Under the pieces are notes generated by a model. That model saw nothing but the letters and a program-made list of their open reading frames with translations. It made no database searches and was not told the DNA's origin. A stretch of DNA of 64,000 nt from NCBI RefSeq assembly GCF_001476285.1, contig NZ_LDRU01000003.1, forward strand, positions 1 through 64,000. The letters are read 5' to 3'. The DNA comes from Microbacterium testaceum (lineage in GTDB: Bacteria; Actinomycetota; Actinomycetes; Actinomycetales; Microbacteriaceae). Position numbers and translations under genes: made by a program. Position 1 is the stretch's first letter; each line of letters begins with the position of its first letter. Shown piece by piece: positions 33,378 through 42,220 of this stretch.

Positions 33378-34990
33378 ACGAGGTCTTCGGTACCGTCCAC
33401 GCCGCCGTTCAGACGGTCGAGAACAACCCGGTCCTCAACATCTCGATCTTCGGGGCGTTCGTCGCGGTGACGCTGTTCATCGTCATCCGTGCCAGCCGCA
33501 ACAGCAAGACGGCCGCGGACTACTACGCCGCGGGGCGCTCCTTCACGGGGCCGCAGAACGGCTTCGCGATCGCGGGGGACTACCTGTCGGCGGCCTCGTT
33601 CCTGGGGATCGTCGGTGCGATCGCGATCAACGGGTACGACGGATTCCTCTACTCCATCGGCTTCCTCGTCGCGTGGCTGGTGGCGCTGCTGCTGGTCGCG
33701 GAACTCATGCGCAACACCGGCAAGTTCACGATGGCCGACGTGCTCTCCTTCCGCTTGCGGGAGCGTCCGGTGCGGATGGCCGCGGCGATCACGACCCTCG
33801 CGGTGTGCTTCTTCTATCTGCTGGCGCAGATGGCCGGAGCCGGCGGACTCGTCTCGCTGCTCCTCGGCATCACCGAGCGTCTCGGACAGTCCATCGTGGT
33901 CGCGGTCGTGGGCCTCCTCATGATCGTCTACGTGCTCATCGGTGGGATGAAGGGCACCACGTGGGTGCAGATCGTCAAGGCGTTCCTGCTCATCGGCGGC
34001 GCCGTCGTCATGACGATCTGGGTGCTCGCGATCAACGGGTTCAACCTCAACACGCTCCTCGAGGCCGCCGTCGCGGCGTCGCCGAAGGGAGAGGCGGTGC
34101 TGGCTCCCGGTCTGCAGTACGGCAAGAACCCGTGGGACTTCATCTCCCTCGCCCTGGCGCTCGTTCTCGGCACCGCGGGTCTGCCGCACGTCTTGATGCG
34201 CTTCTACACGGTGCCCACGGCGAAAGAGGCACGCCGTTCGGTGGTCTGGGCCATCTGGCTCATCGGGCTGTTCTACATCCTCACCCTCGTGCTCGGTTAC
34301 GGTGCGGGTGCCCTCGTCGGACCGGATGCCATCCTCGCGGCACCGGGAGGCGTCAACGCGGCGGCTCCGCTGCTGGCTCTCGCCCTCGGCGGACCGATCC
34401 TGCTCGGGTTCATCTCGGCCGTCGCCTTCGCGACGATCCTCGCGGTGGTCGCCGGTCTGACCATCACGGCGGCTGCCTCTTTCGCCCACGACATCTACGC
34501 GAGCGTCGTGAAGAAAGGAAACGTTCCGCCCGACGGAGAGGTGAAGGTCGCGCGGCGTACGGTGATCGTCATCGGCGTCCTCGCGATCGTCGGGGGCATC
34601 GGGGTGCAGGGGCAGAACGTCGCCTTCCTGGTCGCCCTGGCCTTCGCCGTCGCGGCGTCAGCGAACCTCCCGACCATCCTCTACTCACTCTTCTGGCGCC
34701 GTTTCACCACCCGCGGCGCGGTGTGGAGCATGTACGGCGGCCTCGGGTCCGCGCTCGTGCTGATCGTCCTGTCTCCGGTGTTCTGGGGCACGCCCACCAG
34801 CGTGTTCGTCAACACCGGCGTGGCGATCTGGCCGCTGAACAACCCGGGCATCGTCTCGATCCCGCTGGGGTTCCTCCTCGGATGGCTCGGGTCGATCACT
34901 TCGCGTCGCGCCGAGGACGCGCGCAAGGCGGCCGAGATGGATGTCCGCTCGCTCACCGGCTTCGGCGCCGAGAAGGCGTCCAGCCACTGA
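33374..34990 (+). CDS. actP: Cation/acetate symporter (SSS family)
   Basis: A 538-residue sodium:solute symporter starting at GTG 33374 (GTGA overlap with DUF485). It has about 13 helices, beginning with ISIFGAFVAVTLFIVIRASR followed by ADYYAAGRSFTGPQNGFAIAGDYLSAASFLGI, which is the ActP-type helix 1-2 region. GLPHVLMRFYTVPTAKEARRSV is the conserved loop between helices 7 and 8. The substrate is probably acetate or another short monocarboxylate. The divergent GAF-LuxR gene may regulate it. Confidence 0.92.
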   Translation: MNEVFGTVHAAVQTVENNPVLNISIFGAFVAVTLFIVIRASRNSKTAADYYAAGRSFTGPQNGFAIAGDYLSAASFLGIVGAIAINGYDGFLYSIGFLVAWLVALLLVAELMRNTGKFTMADVLSFRLRERPVRMAAAITTLAVCFFYLLAQMAGAGGLVSLLLGITERLGQSIVVAVVGLLMIVYVLIGGMKGTTWVQIVKAFLLIGGAVVMTIWVLAINGFNLNTLLEAAVAASPKGEAVLAPGLQYGKNPWDFISLALALVLGTAGLPHVLMRFYTVPTAKEARRSVVWAIWLIGLFYILTLVLGYGAGALVGPDAILAAPGGVNAAAPLLALALGGPILLGFISAVAFATILAVVAGLTITAAASFAHDIYASVVKKGNVPPDGEVKVARRTVIVIGVLAIVGGIGVQGQNVAFLVALAFAVAASANLPTILYSLFWRRFTTRGAVWSMYGGLGSALVLIVLSPVFWGTPTSVFVNTGVAIWPLNNPGIVSIPLGFLLGWLGSITSRRAEDARKAAEMDVRSLTGFGAEKASSH

Positions 34991-35009
34991 GAATCCCGTT
35001 CGGAGCGGG

Positions 35010-35050
35010 AGCGCCCGGTCTCGTCGGCACCAGCCGTCGGGCCGGGCGCT
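35010..35050 (+). terminator. Possible terminator after actP
   Basis: AGCGCCCGG (35010-35018) can pair with CCGGGCGCT (35042-35050) around a 23-nt loop, starting 20 bp after the actP stop. The long loop makes it weaker than the other hairpins listed. Confidence 0.4.
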
Positions 35051-35133
35051 TCCCGGTTCACCGGCGAACGCTCGCGCGTGTCGTGTCTCCCGAGCCGACG
35101 CCGCGCCGGTCCACCGCGCCGCACGCGGCTACG

Positions 35134-35667
35134 TCACCCGGCCCCGCGCAGTCCTTCGCGGAGCACGACGTCGTTCTCCAGTGACAGTAGGTACTCCTTG
35201 ACCTCGGGGTGACCGCCGTACTCGCCGATCGATCCGTCGGCGCGCACCACGCGGTGGACGGGGACGACGATCGAGAACGGGCTCTTCGCGCACGCCGTCC
35301 CTACGGCCCGCGCGGCCCCGGGAGCGCCCGCCAGGATCGCGACCTCTCCGTACGACGCCATCTCGCCATAGGGGATGTCGACGGTGGCCTGAAGGGCGGT
35401 TCGTGTGAACCCCTGCACCAGTCGCCAGTCGAGCGCGACGTCGAAGTGTCGGCGCGCGCCGTCGAAGTACTCATCGAGCTGCGTGCGCAGGGCGGCGGCG
35501 CCCTCGGGATCGCTGTCGGGCATGACCCCCAATCGCTGCGCGATGTCGGCGCGCGCGAGGTTCATCCCGTCGTGCGCGACGTCGAGCCGCACCAGGGCCT
35601 CGTCGACGAACGTGAGCAGGATCGGGCCGACGGGGCTGTCGTATTCCGTGCTGGTGACTGTGTTCAT
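35134..35667 (-). CDS. Alkyltransferase-like protein (MGMT family without the acceptor Cys)
   Basis: A 177-residue protein from ATG 35667. The N-terminal ribonuclease-H-like domain and the C-terminal DNA-binding MGMT domain are both present: FTRTALQATVDIPYGEMASYGEVA, GAARAVGTACAKSPFSIVVPVHRVVRADGSIGEYGG. In active O6-alkylguanine transferases the motif is PCHRV. Here it is P136-V137-H138-R139-V140, the Val codon being GTC at 35257-35259 on the minus strand. Without the Cys it cannot accept the alkyl group. Alkyltransferase-like (ATL) proteins, which bind lesions and recruit nucleotide excision repair, usually have Trp or Ala there, so Val plus a full N-terminal domain is unusual. Confidence 0.88.
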   Translation of the reverse strand: MNTVTSTEYDSPVGPILLTFVDEALVRLDVAHDGMNLARADIAQRLGVMPDSDPEGAAALRTQLDEYFDGARRHFDVALDWRLVQGFTRTALQATVDIPYGEMASYGEVAILAGAPGAARAVGTACAKSPFSIVVPVHRVVRADGSIGEYGGHPEVKEYLLSLENDVVLREGLRGAG

Positions 35668-35866
35668 GTGCTCATCCTCGTGACCGGGCGGACCGTCCGT
35701 CGGGGCGGCATCGCGAAAGGGGGACAGCCCGGCGATTCGGCATCCTGGGGAGGAAGAGCCGATCCGACGGCGTGTCGCGGATTCCCGCAAAACCCGCCCC
35801 GGCTGCGCCCCATCCGGGAATGCCCGGCTTAGTCTGGCAGGTGTGTGGCGAGCTGAGGAGGACACC

Positions 35867-38800
35867 GTGAGCGGTGCCGACGGAGACGTTCCCTCGTCGA
35901 CCGTCGATCCGGGCGAGCTGCGACTGTCGGAGCCCGGCATCGTGGTCCGCCACGTCGCCGACCCCGAGCGCGATCGCATCCGTGCCGAGGCGGCCGCCCT
36001 GGGCGGCCGATCCACGCTGCTGCGGTTCGATGACACGCTCGACGCCGGCATCGACATCACGAAGGCTCATCCCGGGTCGCTGCCGCAGTTCATCACCGGC
36101 CGGGCGACGCTGCTCTCCAACCTCTTCCGCGACGAGGTGGCGCTGCGCACCGCGCGACTGGCGGCCGAGCGCATCACGGCGAAGAACGTCGAGCTGCGCA
36201 CCGCGCGCGGCCTCGAGCCCGTTCATCTGGCCGTCGGTCTCGCCGCGTGGAAGATCGGGGGAGTGGAGTGGTCCTCGCCCGTCCTGCTCCGGCCCCTCGC
36301 GATCCGTCGCCACAACGGGGATTTCGAGCTGAAGCTGCACGGTGCTTTCGTGATGAACCCCGAGCTGGCCCGCGCGTTCCGCAGCCACCTCGGCATCCAC
36401 ATCGACAGTGCCGCTCTCGCCGGCCTCGCCTACGACCAGGGCGTGTTCAAGCCGCAGCCGGTGATCGACCACATCCGTCGCCTGACCACGCACGTCCCGA
36501 CGTTCGTGGTGCACCCGCGCCTGGTCATCTCGTCGTTCGCCGACGTGGGGTCGGGCATGGCCCGCGACACCCAGCACCTCGACGACACGCTCCTGAACGC
36601 CCTCGCTGGGCACCCCGACGACCGGGCGCGGATCACCGTGCGCCGCGAGGACCCCGTCATCGTCAGCCCCGACGAGCGCCCGCCGGCGTCCGACACCCTC
36701 CTGCTCGACGCGGATGCCGAGCAGGAACGCGTCCTCGCCCGGATCGCCGCGGGCCACTCGCTCGCCGTCCACACGCTTCCGGGCACGGGTGGTACCCAGA
36801 CCGTGATCAACGCCGTGGGACAACTGGTGCACGCCGGAAAGCGTGTTCTCGTCGTCAGCGCCCGCCGCTCCACGCTCGACGGCATCCGTCACCGCCTCGC
36901 CGGGGTCGGTCTCACGGGGCTCGCGGTCTCGCCGAACCACGTGCGCCGCGACCTCATCCGCGCGATCGGCCGCAACGAGAAAGCCGAACAGCCCAAGGTC
37001 GCCGAGATCGACGACGCGTTGCTCCGTCTGCGCACCGTCCTTCGCGACTACCGCTCGGCCGTAACGGAGCCGCACCTGGCGTTGGGAGTCTCGGCCCTCG
37101 ACGTTCTGCGCGCGCTCACGGCTCTGGCATCCACCTCCCCGCCGCCGTCGACCGCCGCCCGCTTCGATCTGGCGACCATGGAACGACTCGCCGGGCGCCG
37201 CGACGCGGCCGCGCGGGCGCTGGCGATGGCCGCGCGTCTGGGCGAGTTCCGTTTCGGGCCCGACGACTCCCCGTGGTACGGCGTGAGCTTCACGCGCACC
37301 GAAGACGCGAGAGCGGCGCACGACCTCGCCGGCAAGCTCCACACGCACGACGTCCCGCGCCTCCTCGAGCGCGGATACGAGCTCATCGCGCAGACGCGCA
37401 TGCGCCCGTTCCAGACGGTGTCCGAGCTCGGCGCGTACCTGAAGCTCCTTCAGGGCATTCGCGAGTCGCTCGACCGCTTCAGCCCGAGCGTGTTCGAACG
37501 TCCGCTCGGCGAGCTCATCGACGCCCACTCGCCGCGTCGTGACGCGTCGCCGATGAGCGGCCCGAACCGCCGCCGCCTCAAGCGCCTGTCGAAGGAGTAC
37601 GTGCGCCCCGGTGTCCACGTCACCGACATGTACGAAGCGCTCGTGCGGATCCAGCAGCAGCGCACCGAGTGGCAGCGCGTCGTCGAGGCAGGCGTCACGC
37701 CCGAAGTGCCCCTCGGACTCGCTGATGTGCACGTCGCCTGGCAGCGCGTCGACGCCCTGCTCGGCGAACTCGACCAGATCCTCGGCCGTCAGGGGTCGGA
37801 GCGCCTCGCGACCCTGCCGGTGCACGAGCTCGTCCGCACGCTCGCCGGTCTCGCCGCTGAGTCGACGTTCTTCGACAACCTCGTCGAGCGTGCGCAGCTG
37901 CGCTCCGAGCTCGCCCGTCTGGGGCTCGAGCCGCTGCTGGTCGAGCTGTCGGTCCGCCACGTTCCCGAAGAGCGGGTGGGCAACGAGCTCGAGTTCGCGT
38001 GGTGGCAGTCGGCGCTCGAGCACCTGCTGCGCACCGACCGCGCGCTGCTGGGCGCGAACACCGCCGTGGTCGATCGTCTGGAACGCGACTTCCGTCTCGT
38101 CGACGAGGCGCACGCTGCCGCCGCGGGTCCGCTGCTGGCCGCCGAGCTCGCGAAGCAGTGGCGCATCGGCATCGTCGATCACCCCGACGAGGCCGCGGCG
38201 CTGAAGCGCTCGCTGAAGGACGGGCTGCACACCGCGACGGAGATCTCGGATGCCGCGCCCACCCTGCTGCGTACCCTCGCGCCCGTGTGGCTCGCCTCGC
38301 CGTACGAGGTTCCGGACGTGCCGACCGACCTCGCCTTCGACGTCGTGATCATCGCGGACGCCGCGGCCCTGTGTCTCGCCGAGGCCGCGCCCGCCCTGCG
38401 CCGGGCCCGCCAGGTCGTGCTCTTCGGCGACCCGGTGGTGCAGAAGCCCACCCCCTTCCGCGTCAGCGCGTCGATCGCGCCGGCGCCCGACGAGGCCGAC
38501 GACGTGCCCTTCGACGAGGTCTCGGTCTTCGAGCGCATCGCCGAGCTCCTCCCCGTCGAGACGCTGACCCGCAGCTACCGCGCGGGCGGCGAAGACCTCG
38601 CGCAGCTCGTCAACGACGCGTTCTACGGCGGCGAGATCGTCTCGCTCCCGTGGGCGGGCTCGTACCTCGGACGCGGCAGCCTCAGCGTCGACTACGTCGA
38701 GAACGGCGTGGGCGCGCCCCATCCCGTCAGCGGTGCGGTCGAGAGCCCGGATGCCGAGGTCGCCCGCGTCGTCAGCATCGTCATCGAGCATGCGGTCAAC

Positions 38801-39574
38801 CGCGCGTCCGAGTCGCTCATGGTCGTCACCGCGAGCCGTACCCATGCGGAGCGCGTGCGCGCGTCCGTCGAGGCGGCGCTCGCCGGCCGTTCCGATGTCG
38901 CGGCTTTCGTGTCTCGGGATGCCGCCGAGCCCTTCGCGGTGCTCACTCTCGAGGAGTCTGTGGCCGAGAGCCGCGATCGCGTGGTGTTCTCGCTCGGTTT
39001 CGGTCTCACCCGCCACGGCCGAGTCCTGAGCGACTTCGGTGATCTGTCGACCCCCGACGGCGAACGCCTCCTGACGGTCGGCATGACGCGCGCGCGGCGC
39101 TCGATGGTCATCGTGTCGTCGATCCGCCCCTCGGCTTTCGATGACGGGCGCCTCGAGCATGGGGCCGCGACGCTGATGGGCATCCTCGGGTCGGTCGCGT
39201 CGCGCGGCCGCGAGAGCCGCCTCGAAGACCTCGCCGACCCCCTCACGCGCGCCCTGGCGCGCGAGCTGCGCGCCCTCGGCATCGAGGTCGACCTCGACTA
39301 CCGTGGACTCCTCCCGCTCGTGGCCCGCCACGGCGGAAAGGCCGTCGTCGCCGAGAGCGACCCCGAGACCATCGGCGAATCGCTCCGCGAGACGCTCCGC
39401 CTGCGTCCGCAGATCCTGCGTCGCCTCGGCTGGCACTACGTGCGCGTGCACGCGTTCGATCTGTACAGCGACCCCGCGGGGGTGGCATCCCGGATCGCCG
39501 AACTGCTCGGCGTCGCGCCCGACGACCCCGCCGACTCCGGGACGACCACCGAGCCCCTCGACCTGCCCGGTTGA
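35867..39574 (+). CDS. Large superfamily-1 helicase-like protein with degenerate ATPase motifs
   Basis: A 1,235-residue protein. GTG 35867 is preferred over GTG 35843 because GAGGAGG lies 5 nt before it. Residues 280-470 form the first RecA-like domain; the P-loop reads PGTGGTQT, with Gly309 where SF1 enzymes have Lys (PGTGKTQT). The Walker B equivalent is DVVIIADAA (about 825-833) instead of a DE-containing IIDEA. A helical insertion occupies about 480-800. The second domain keeps a motif-VI-like VGMTRARRSM. The C-terminal 100 residues (PQILRRLGWHYVRVHAFDLYSDP) resemble the Vsr-like fold appended to DUF4011/DUF3320-type helicases, with no complete catalytic set visible. ATP hydrolysis is doubtful; a DNA-binding or scaffold role is inferred. 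Confidence 0.8.
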   Translation: MSGADGDVPSSTVDPGELRLSEPGIVVRHVADPERDRIRAEAAALGGRSTLLRFDDTLDAGIDITKAHPGSLPQFITGRATLLSNLFRDEVALRTARLAAERITAKNVELRTARGLEPVHLAVGLAAWKIGGVEWSSPVLLRPLAIRRHNGDFELKLHGAFVMNPELARAFRSHLGIHIDSAALAGLAYDQGVFKPQPVIDHIRRLTTHVPTFVVHPRLVISSFADVGSGMARDTQHLDDTLLNALAGHPDDRARITVRREDPVIVSPDERPPASDTLLLDADAEQERVLARIAAGHSLAVHTLPGTGGTQTVINAVGQLVHAGKRVLVVSARRSTLDGIRHRLAGVGLTGLAVSPNHVRRDLIRAIGRNEKAEQPKVAEIDDALLRLRTVLRDYRSAVTEPHLALGVSALDVLRALTALASTSPPPSTAARFDLATMERLAGRRDAAARALAMAARLGEFRFGPDDSPWYGVSFTRTEDARAAHDLAGKLHTHDVPRLLERGYELIAQTRMRPFQTVSELGAYLKLLQGIRESLDRFSPSVFERPLGELIDAHSPRRDASPMSGPNRRRLKRLSKEYVRPGVHVTDMYEALVRIQQQRTEWQRVVEAGVTPEVPLGLADVHVAWQRVDALLGELDQILGRQGSERLATLPVHELVRTLAGLAAESTFFDNLVERAQLRSELARLGLEPLLVELSVRHVPEERVGNELEFAWWQSALEHLLRTDRALLGANTAVVDRLERDFRLVDEAHAAAAGPLLAAELAKQWRIGIVDHPDEAAALKRSLKDGLHTATEISDAAPTLLRTLAPVWLASPYEVPDVPTDLAFDVVIIADAAALCLAEAAPALRRARQVVLFGDPVVQKPTPFRVSASIAPAPDEADDVPFDEVSVFERIAELLPVETLTRSYRAGGEDLAQLVNDAFYGGEIVSLPWAGSYLGRGSLSVDYVENGVGAPHPVSGAVESPDAEVARVVSIVIEHAVNRASESLMVVTASRTHAERVRASVEAALAGRSDVAAFVSRDAAEPFAVLTLEESVAESRDRVVFSLGFGLTRHGRVLSDFGDLSTPDGERLLTVGMTRARRSMVIVSSIRPSAFDDGRLEHGAATLMGILGSVASRGRESRLEDLADPLTRALARELRALGIEVDLDYRGLLPLVARHGGKAVVAESDPETIGESLRETLRLRPQILRRLGWHYVRVHAFDLYSDPAGVASRIAELLGVAPDDPADSGTTTEPLDLPG

Positions 39575-39579
39575 GTGCG

Positions 39580-39837
39580 ATGAGCACGACCCCGGATGCC
39601 ACGGGTGCCGCGGGCGATCCGGACGCGGAGCTCGCGCGCGACGACGCCTCATCGCACGAGGAACGACAGCCGGTGGTCCGGGTCCGCGGGGCGCGCCGTG
39701 CGCGGCTGCTGCCGGCGCCGGGCACGACGGCGGAACCCGCGCCCGCGGACGACCCGCACCGGGGCGGAGGGTCGGGGCCGGTGGCATCCGGTCCGAATGA
39801 CGACCGCATGCTGCGCGACGTTCCCCCGCACTACTGA
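39580..39837 (+). CDS. Small hypothetical protein following the helicase-like gene
   Basis: An 85-residue protein. ATG 39580 lies 5 bp after the helicase-like stop; an in-frame TTG at 39571 is the alternative. The sequence is hydrophilic and low in complexity (Asp/Ala/Pro/Arg), with a basic block VRVRGARRARLLPAPG in the middle and a conserved-looking end DDRMLRDVPPHY. It is probably co-transcribed with the helicase-like gene. No fold or function is recognised. Confidence 0.6.
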   Translation: MSTTPDATGAAGDPDAELARDDASSHEERQPVVRVRGARRARLLPAPGTTAEPAPADDPHRGGGSGPVASGPNDDRMLRDVPPHY

Positions 39838-39839
39838 CG

Positions 39840-39872
39840 AACGGGCCCGCGCTGCGCCAGCGCGGACCCGTT
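39840..39872. terminator. Bidirectional terminator hairpin
   Basis: The 15-nt arms at 39840-39854 and 39858-39872 pair with one mismatch around the 3-nt loop CGC. The structure lies between the convergent small gene (stop 39837) and mscL (stop 39884). Confidence 0.7.
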
Positions 39873-39883
39873 CAGCGAAGCGT

Positions 39884-40303
39884 TCAGGCCTTGTTCTGAC
39901 GCTCCAGGAGGTCACGGATCTGCACGAGGAGCTCCTGCTCGGTGGGGAGCTTGGGCTCTTCGGAAGCCGCGTCGGTGACGCCGGCGCGGGCGGCGGCGCG
40001 CTCCTTCCAGCGGTTCATCGGGAAGACGAACACGAAGTAAACGATCGCGGCGACCGCGAGGAAGTTGATGACCGCGACGAGGATCGACCCGAACTCGAAC
40101 GTCGCGATGCCGCCGAAGATCGTCGGAACCGAGAGGTTGAGGTTCGTCAGGTCGCCGATCTGGAACACGAATCCGATGAGGGGATTGATGAAACCCTGGA
40201 CGATCGCATTCACGATCGCTGTGAAGGCTGCACCGATGACAACGGCGACCGCGAGATCGATCACGTTGCCGCGGAGGATGAACTCTTTGAATCCCTTGAT
40301 CAC
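39884..40303 (-). CDS. mscL: Large-conductance mechanosensitive channel
   Basis: A 139-residue protein. GTG 40303 follows AGGAG and yields the family N-terminus (M)IKGFKEFILRGNVIDLAVAVVIGAAFTAIVNA, the amphipathic N-helix and pore helix TM1. TM2 is GSILVAVINFLAVAAIVYFVFVFPMN, and the C-terminal bundle ends in EELLVQIRDLLERQ-type sequence. MscL opens under extreme membrane tension and releases solutes during hypo-osmotic shock. Start sites further upstream would only add unrelated sequence. Confidence 0.96.
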   Translation of the reverse strand: MIKGFKEFILRGNVIDLAVAVVIGAAFTAIVNAIVQGFINPLIGFVFQIGDLTNLNLSVPTIFGGIATFEFGSILVAVINFLAVAAIVYFVFVFPMNRWKERAAARAGVTDAASEEPKLPTEQELLVQIRDLLERQNKA

Positions 40304-40349
40304 GTTGGTCTCCTGGGGGGTCGAGGGTCTACTGGCGAGGGGCGACGCG

Positions 40350-40649
40350 TCAGGACGACGACGAAGCCGTCGAAGTCGATGATGACGACGTCGACGACGA
40401 TCCGCCACCGCTTGCGCCGGCTGAGCTCGACGATCCGCTCGACGACGCGCTGCCGGACGAGCTGCTCGACGAGCTCCGGGAGTCGGTGCGGTAGAAGCCC
40501 GACCCGTTGAACGTCACGCCGATCGAGCCGTACTGCTTGCGGAGGTCTCCGCCGCACTCGGGGCATTCGGTGAGGGCCGCGTCAGAGAACGACTGGACGG
40601 CGTCGAAACGGTGTCCGCACTGCTTGCAGGCATACGAGTACGTGGGCAT
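40350..40649 (-). CDS. FmdB-type zinc-ribbon protein with a poly-serine tail
   Basis: A 99-residue protein. MPTYSYACKQCGHRFDAVQSF begins the FmdB/CxxC_CXXC domain, with the second Cys pair in ECPECGG. These four Cys should bind zinc. The remaining 40 residues are almost entirely Ser with Gly, Ala and Thr, a low-complexity tail encoded by a repetitive TCG/AGC-type tract. The role is unknown; FmdB was first described as a regulator of amidase genes. It follows the cyclo-ligase gene by 17 bp in the same direction. Confidence 0.9.
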   Translation of the reverse strand: MPTYSYACKQCGHRFDAVQSFSDAALTECPECGGDLRKQYGSIGVTFNGSGFYRTDSRSSSSSSSGSASSSGSSSSAGASGGGSSSTSSSSTSTASSSS

Positions 40650-40666
40650 GGTGCTTCTTTCGGGTG

Positions 40667-41263
40667 TCAGGCGGGGGAGGCGGCGATACGTACCGTGCGC
40701 GTCGGGGTCACGATGCCCGAGACGGGCTGGTCGTGCACGTCGCGCGGAACGTCGTCGACGAATTCGGAGTCGAAGATGACGGCGTAGACGGGAGGGCACT
40801 TCTCCATCGAGCCGAGGGTCTTGTCGAAGTAGCCGCGGCCCCAGCCGAGGCGCATGCCGCGCCGGTCGACCGCCGCCGCGGGGATGACGAGAAGATCGAC
40901 GTCGTTCACGGCGATCGGTCCGAGCACGTCGCCGACGGGTTCGGGGAGGCCGAACAGCCCCTCGGTGATGTCGGCGTCGGGCGTGGCGACCGCCCAGTCG
41001 AGCAGCCCGTCTTCGCGCGTGATCGGCAGGAGGACCCGGATGCCGCGCGCCACCGCGGCGGCGACGAAGGCGTGCGTGCCGGGTTCGGTGGTCGTGGACA
41101 GGAAACACGAAATGCTGCGTGCGCCGAGGCTTTCGACCAGGGCGTCGAGCTGTTCTTTGACGCCGTCCTCGGCGATTTCGCGCGCGTGCGCAGAAATGGT
41201 CTGTCGTCGTTCGCGAAGATCGGCGCGTAATGCGCGCTTGGCCTGCTCGATGCTGTCGGGCAT
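40667..41263 (-). CDS. 5-formyltetrahydrofolate cyclo-ligase
   Basis: A 198-residue protein with the family landmarks: the N-terminal basic helix AKRALRADLRERR, VLLPITREDGLLDW, the nucleotide-binding block DLLVIPAAAVDRRGMRLGWGRGYFDK (GxGxGYYD-type) and the late PVSGIVTPTRTVRI. It converts 5-formyl-THF to 5,10-methenyl-THF with ATP, salvaging folate. ATG 41263 is well placed. It probably forms an operon with the FmdB-like gene. Confidence 0.94.
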   Translation of the reverse strand: MPDSIEQAKRALRADLRERRQTISAHAREIAEDGVKEQLDALVESLGARSISCFLSTTTEPGTHAFVAAAVARGIRVLLPITREDGLLDWAVATPDADITEGLFGLPEPVGDVLGPIAVNDVDLLVIPAAAVDRRGMRLGWGRGYFDKTLGSMEKCPPVYAVIFDSEFVDDVPRDVHDQPVSGIVTPTRTVRIAASPA

Positions 41264-41319
41264 GCAGTAAGTGTAAGTGCGCGTCCCGTCACGCCGCCGT
41301 CACAGGAGACCAGTAGGGT

Positions 41320-42216
41320 ATGCCCATGCCTCATAAGCCCTTCAAGGCCGTCATTCCGGCCGCAGGACTCGGTACGCGCTTCCTCCCGGCCACCAAGGCC
41401 ATGCCGAAGGAGATGCTGCCGGTCGTCGACAAGCCGGCCATTCAGTACGTCGTCGAAGAGGCCACCGGTGCCGGTATCGACGATGTCCTGATCATCATCG
41501 GCCGCAACAAGAACAACATCGCCAATCACTTCGACTCGATGCCCGAGCTCGAAGCGAAGCTTCGCGAAAAAGGCGACAGCGACAAGCTCGCCAAGGTCGA
41601 GCACTCCTCCGACCTCGCCGACGTGCACATGGTGCGCCAGGGCGAGCCCAAGGGCCTCGGTCACGCCGTTCTCCGCGCGCGCAGCCACGTGGGCGACCAC
41701 CCCTTCGCGGTCCTTCTCGGCGACGACCTCATCGACGAGCGCGACCCGCTGCTCACGACGATGATGGAGCAGTATGACAAGCGCAACGCGACCGTCATCG
41801 CTCTGATGGAGGTCGACCCCGAGCACATCCACCTCTACGGTGTCGCCGCGGTCGAGCCCACCGAAGAAGACGGTGTGGTCAAGGTCACCCAGCTCGTCGA
41901 GAAGCCGAAGGCCGAGGACGCTCCGTCCAACCTGGCCATCATCGGCCGCTACGTGCTCGGACCCGACGTGTTCGACATCCTGGAGCACACCGAACCCGGC
42001 AAGGGCGGCGAGATCCAGCTGACCGACGCGCTCGAAGAGCTCGCCAACGGCGGCGGCGACGGTGGGGGCGTGTACGGCGTGGTGTTCCGCGGCCGTCGTT
42101 ACGACACCGGCGACCGCGTCGACTACATCAAGGCGATCGTCCAGCTCGCCGCGGACCGCGACGACCTGGGCCCGGCGCTGCGTCCGTGGTTCAAGGAGTT
42201 CGCGGCGGGTCTCTGA
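41320..42216 (+). CDS. galU: UTP-glucose-1-phosphate uridylyltransferase
   Basis: A 298-residue nucleotidyltransferase. KAVIPAAGLGTRFLPATKAMPKEMLPVVDKPAIQYVVEEA is the diagnostic N-terminal nucleotide-binding segment with the G-x-G-T-R and K-E-M-L-P motifs. GDD in VLLGDDLID coordinates the metal, and VEKPKAEDAPSNLAIIGRYVL matches GalU. It makes UDP-glucose for cell-wall and capsule glycans. ATG 41320 (AGGAG 11 nt upstream) and ATG 41326 are both possible starts. It is divergent from the folate gene and followed 4 bp later by an acetyltransferase gene. Confidence 0.96.
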   Translation: MPMPHKPFKAVIPAAGLGTRFLPATKAMPKEMLPVVDKPAIQYVVEEATGAGIDDVLIIIGRNKNNIANHFDSMPELEAKLREKGDSDKLAKVEHSSDLADVHMVRQGEPKGLGHAVLRARSHVGDHPFAVLLGDDLIDERDPLLTTMMEQYDKRNATVIALMEVDPEHIHLYGVAAVEPTEEDGVVKVTQLVEKPKAEDAPSNLAIIGRYVLGPDVFDILEHTEPGKGGEIQLTDALEELANGGGDGGGVYGVVFRGRRYDTGDRVDYIKAIVQLAADRDDLGPALRPWFKEFAAGL

Positions 42217-42220
42217 CCCC

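Noticed and set aside
35672..39787. 1,371-codon open frame on the minus strand opposite the helicase-like gene
   Set aside because: Shadow of a GC-rich gene: Arg/Gly/Asp-rich, no motif, no ribosome site, while the plus strand has a recognisable SF1-like protein.
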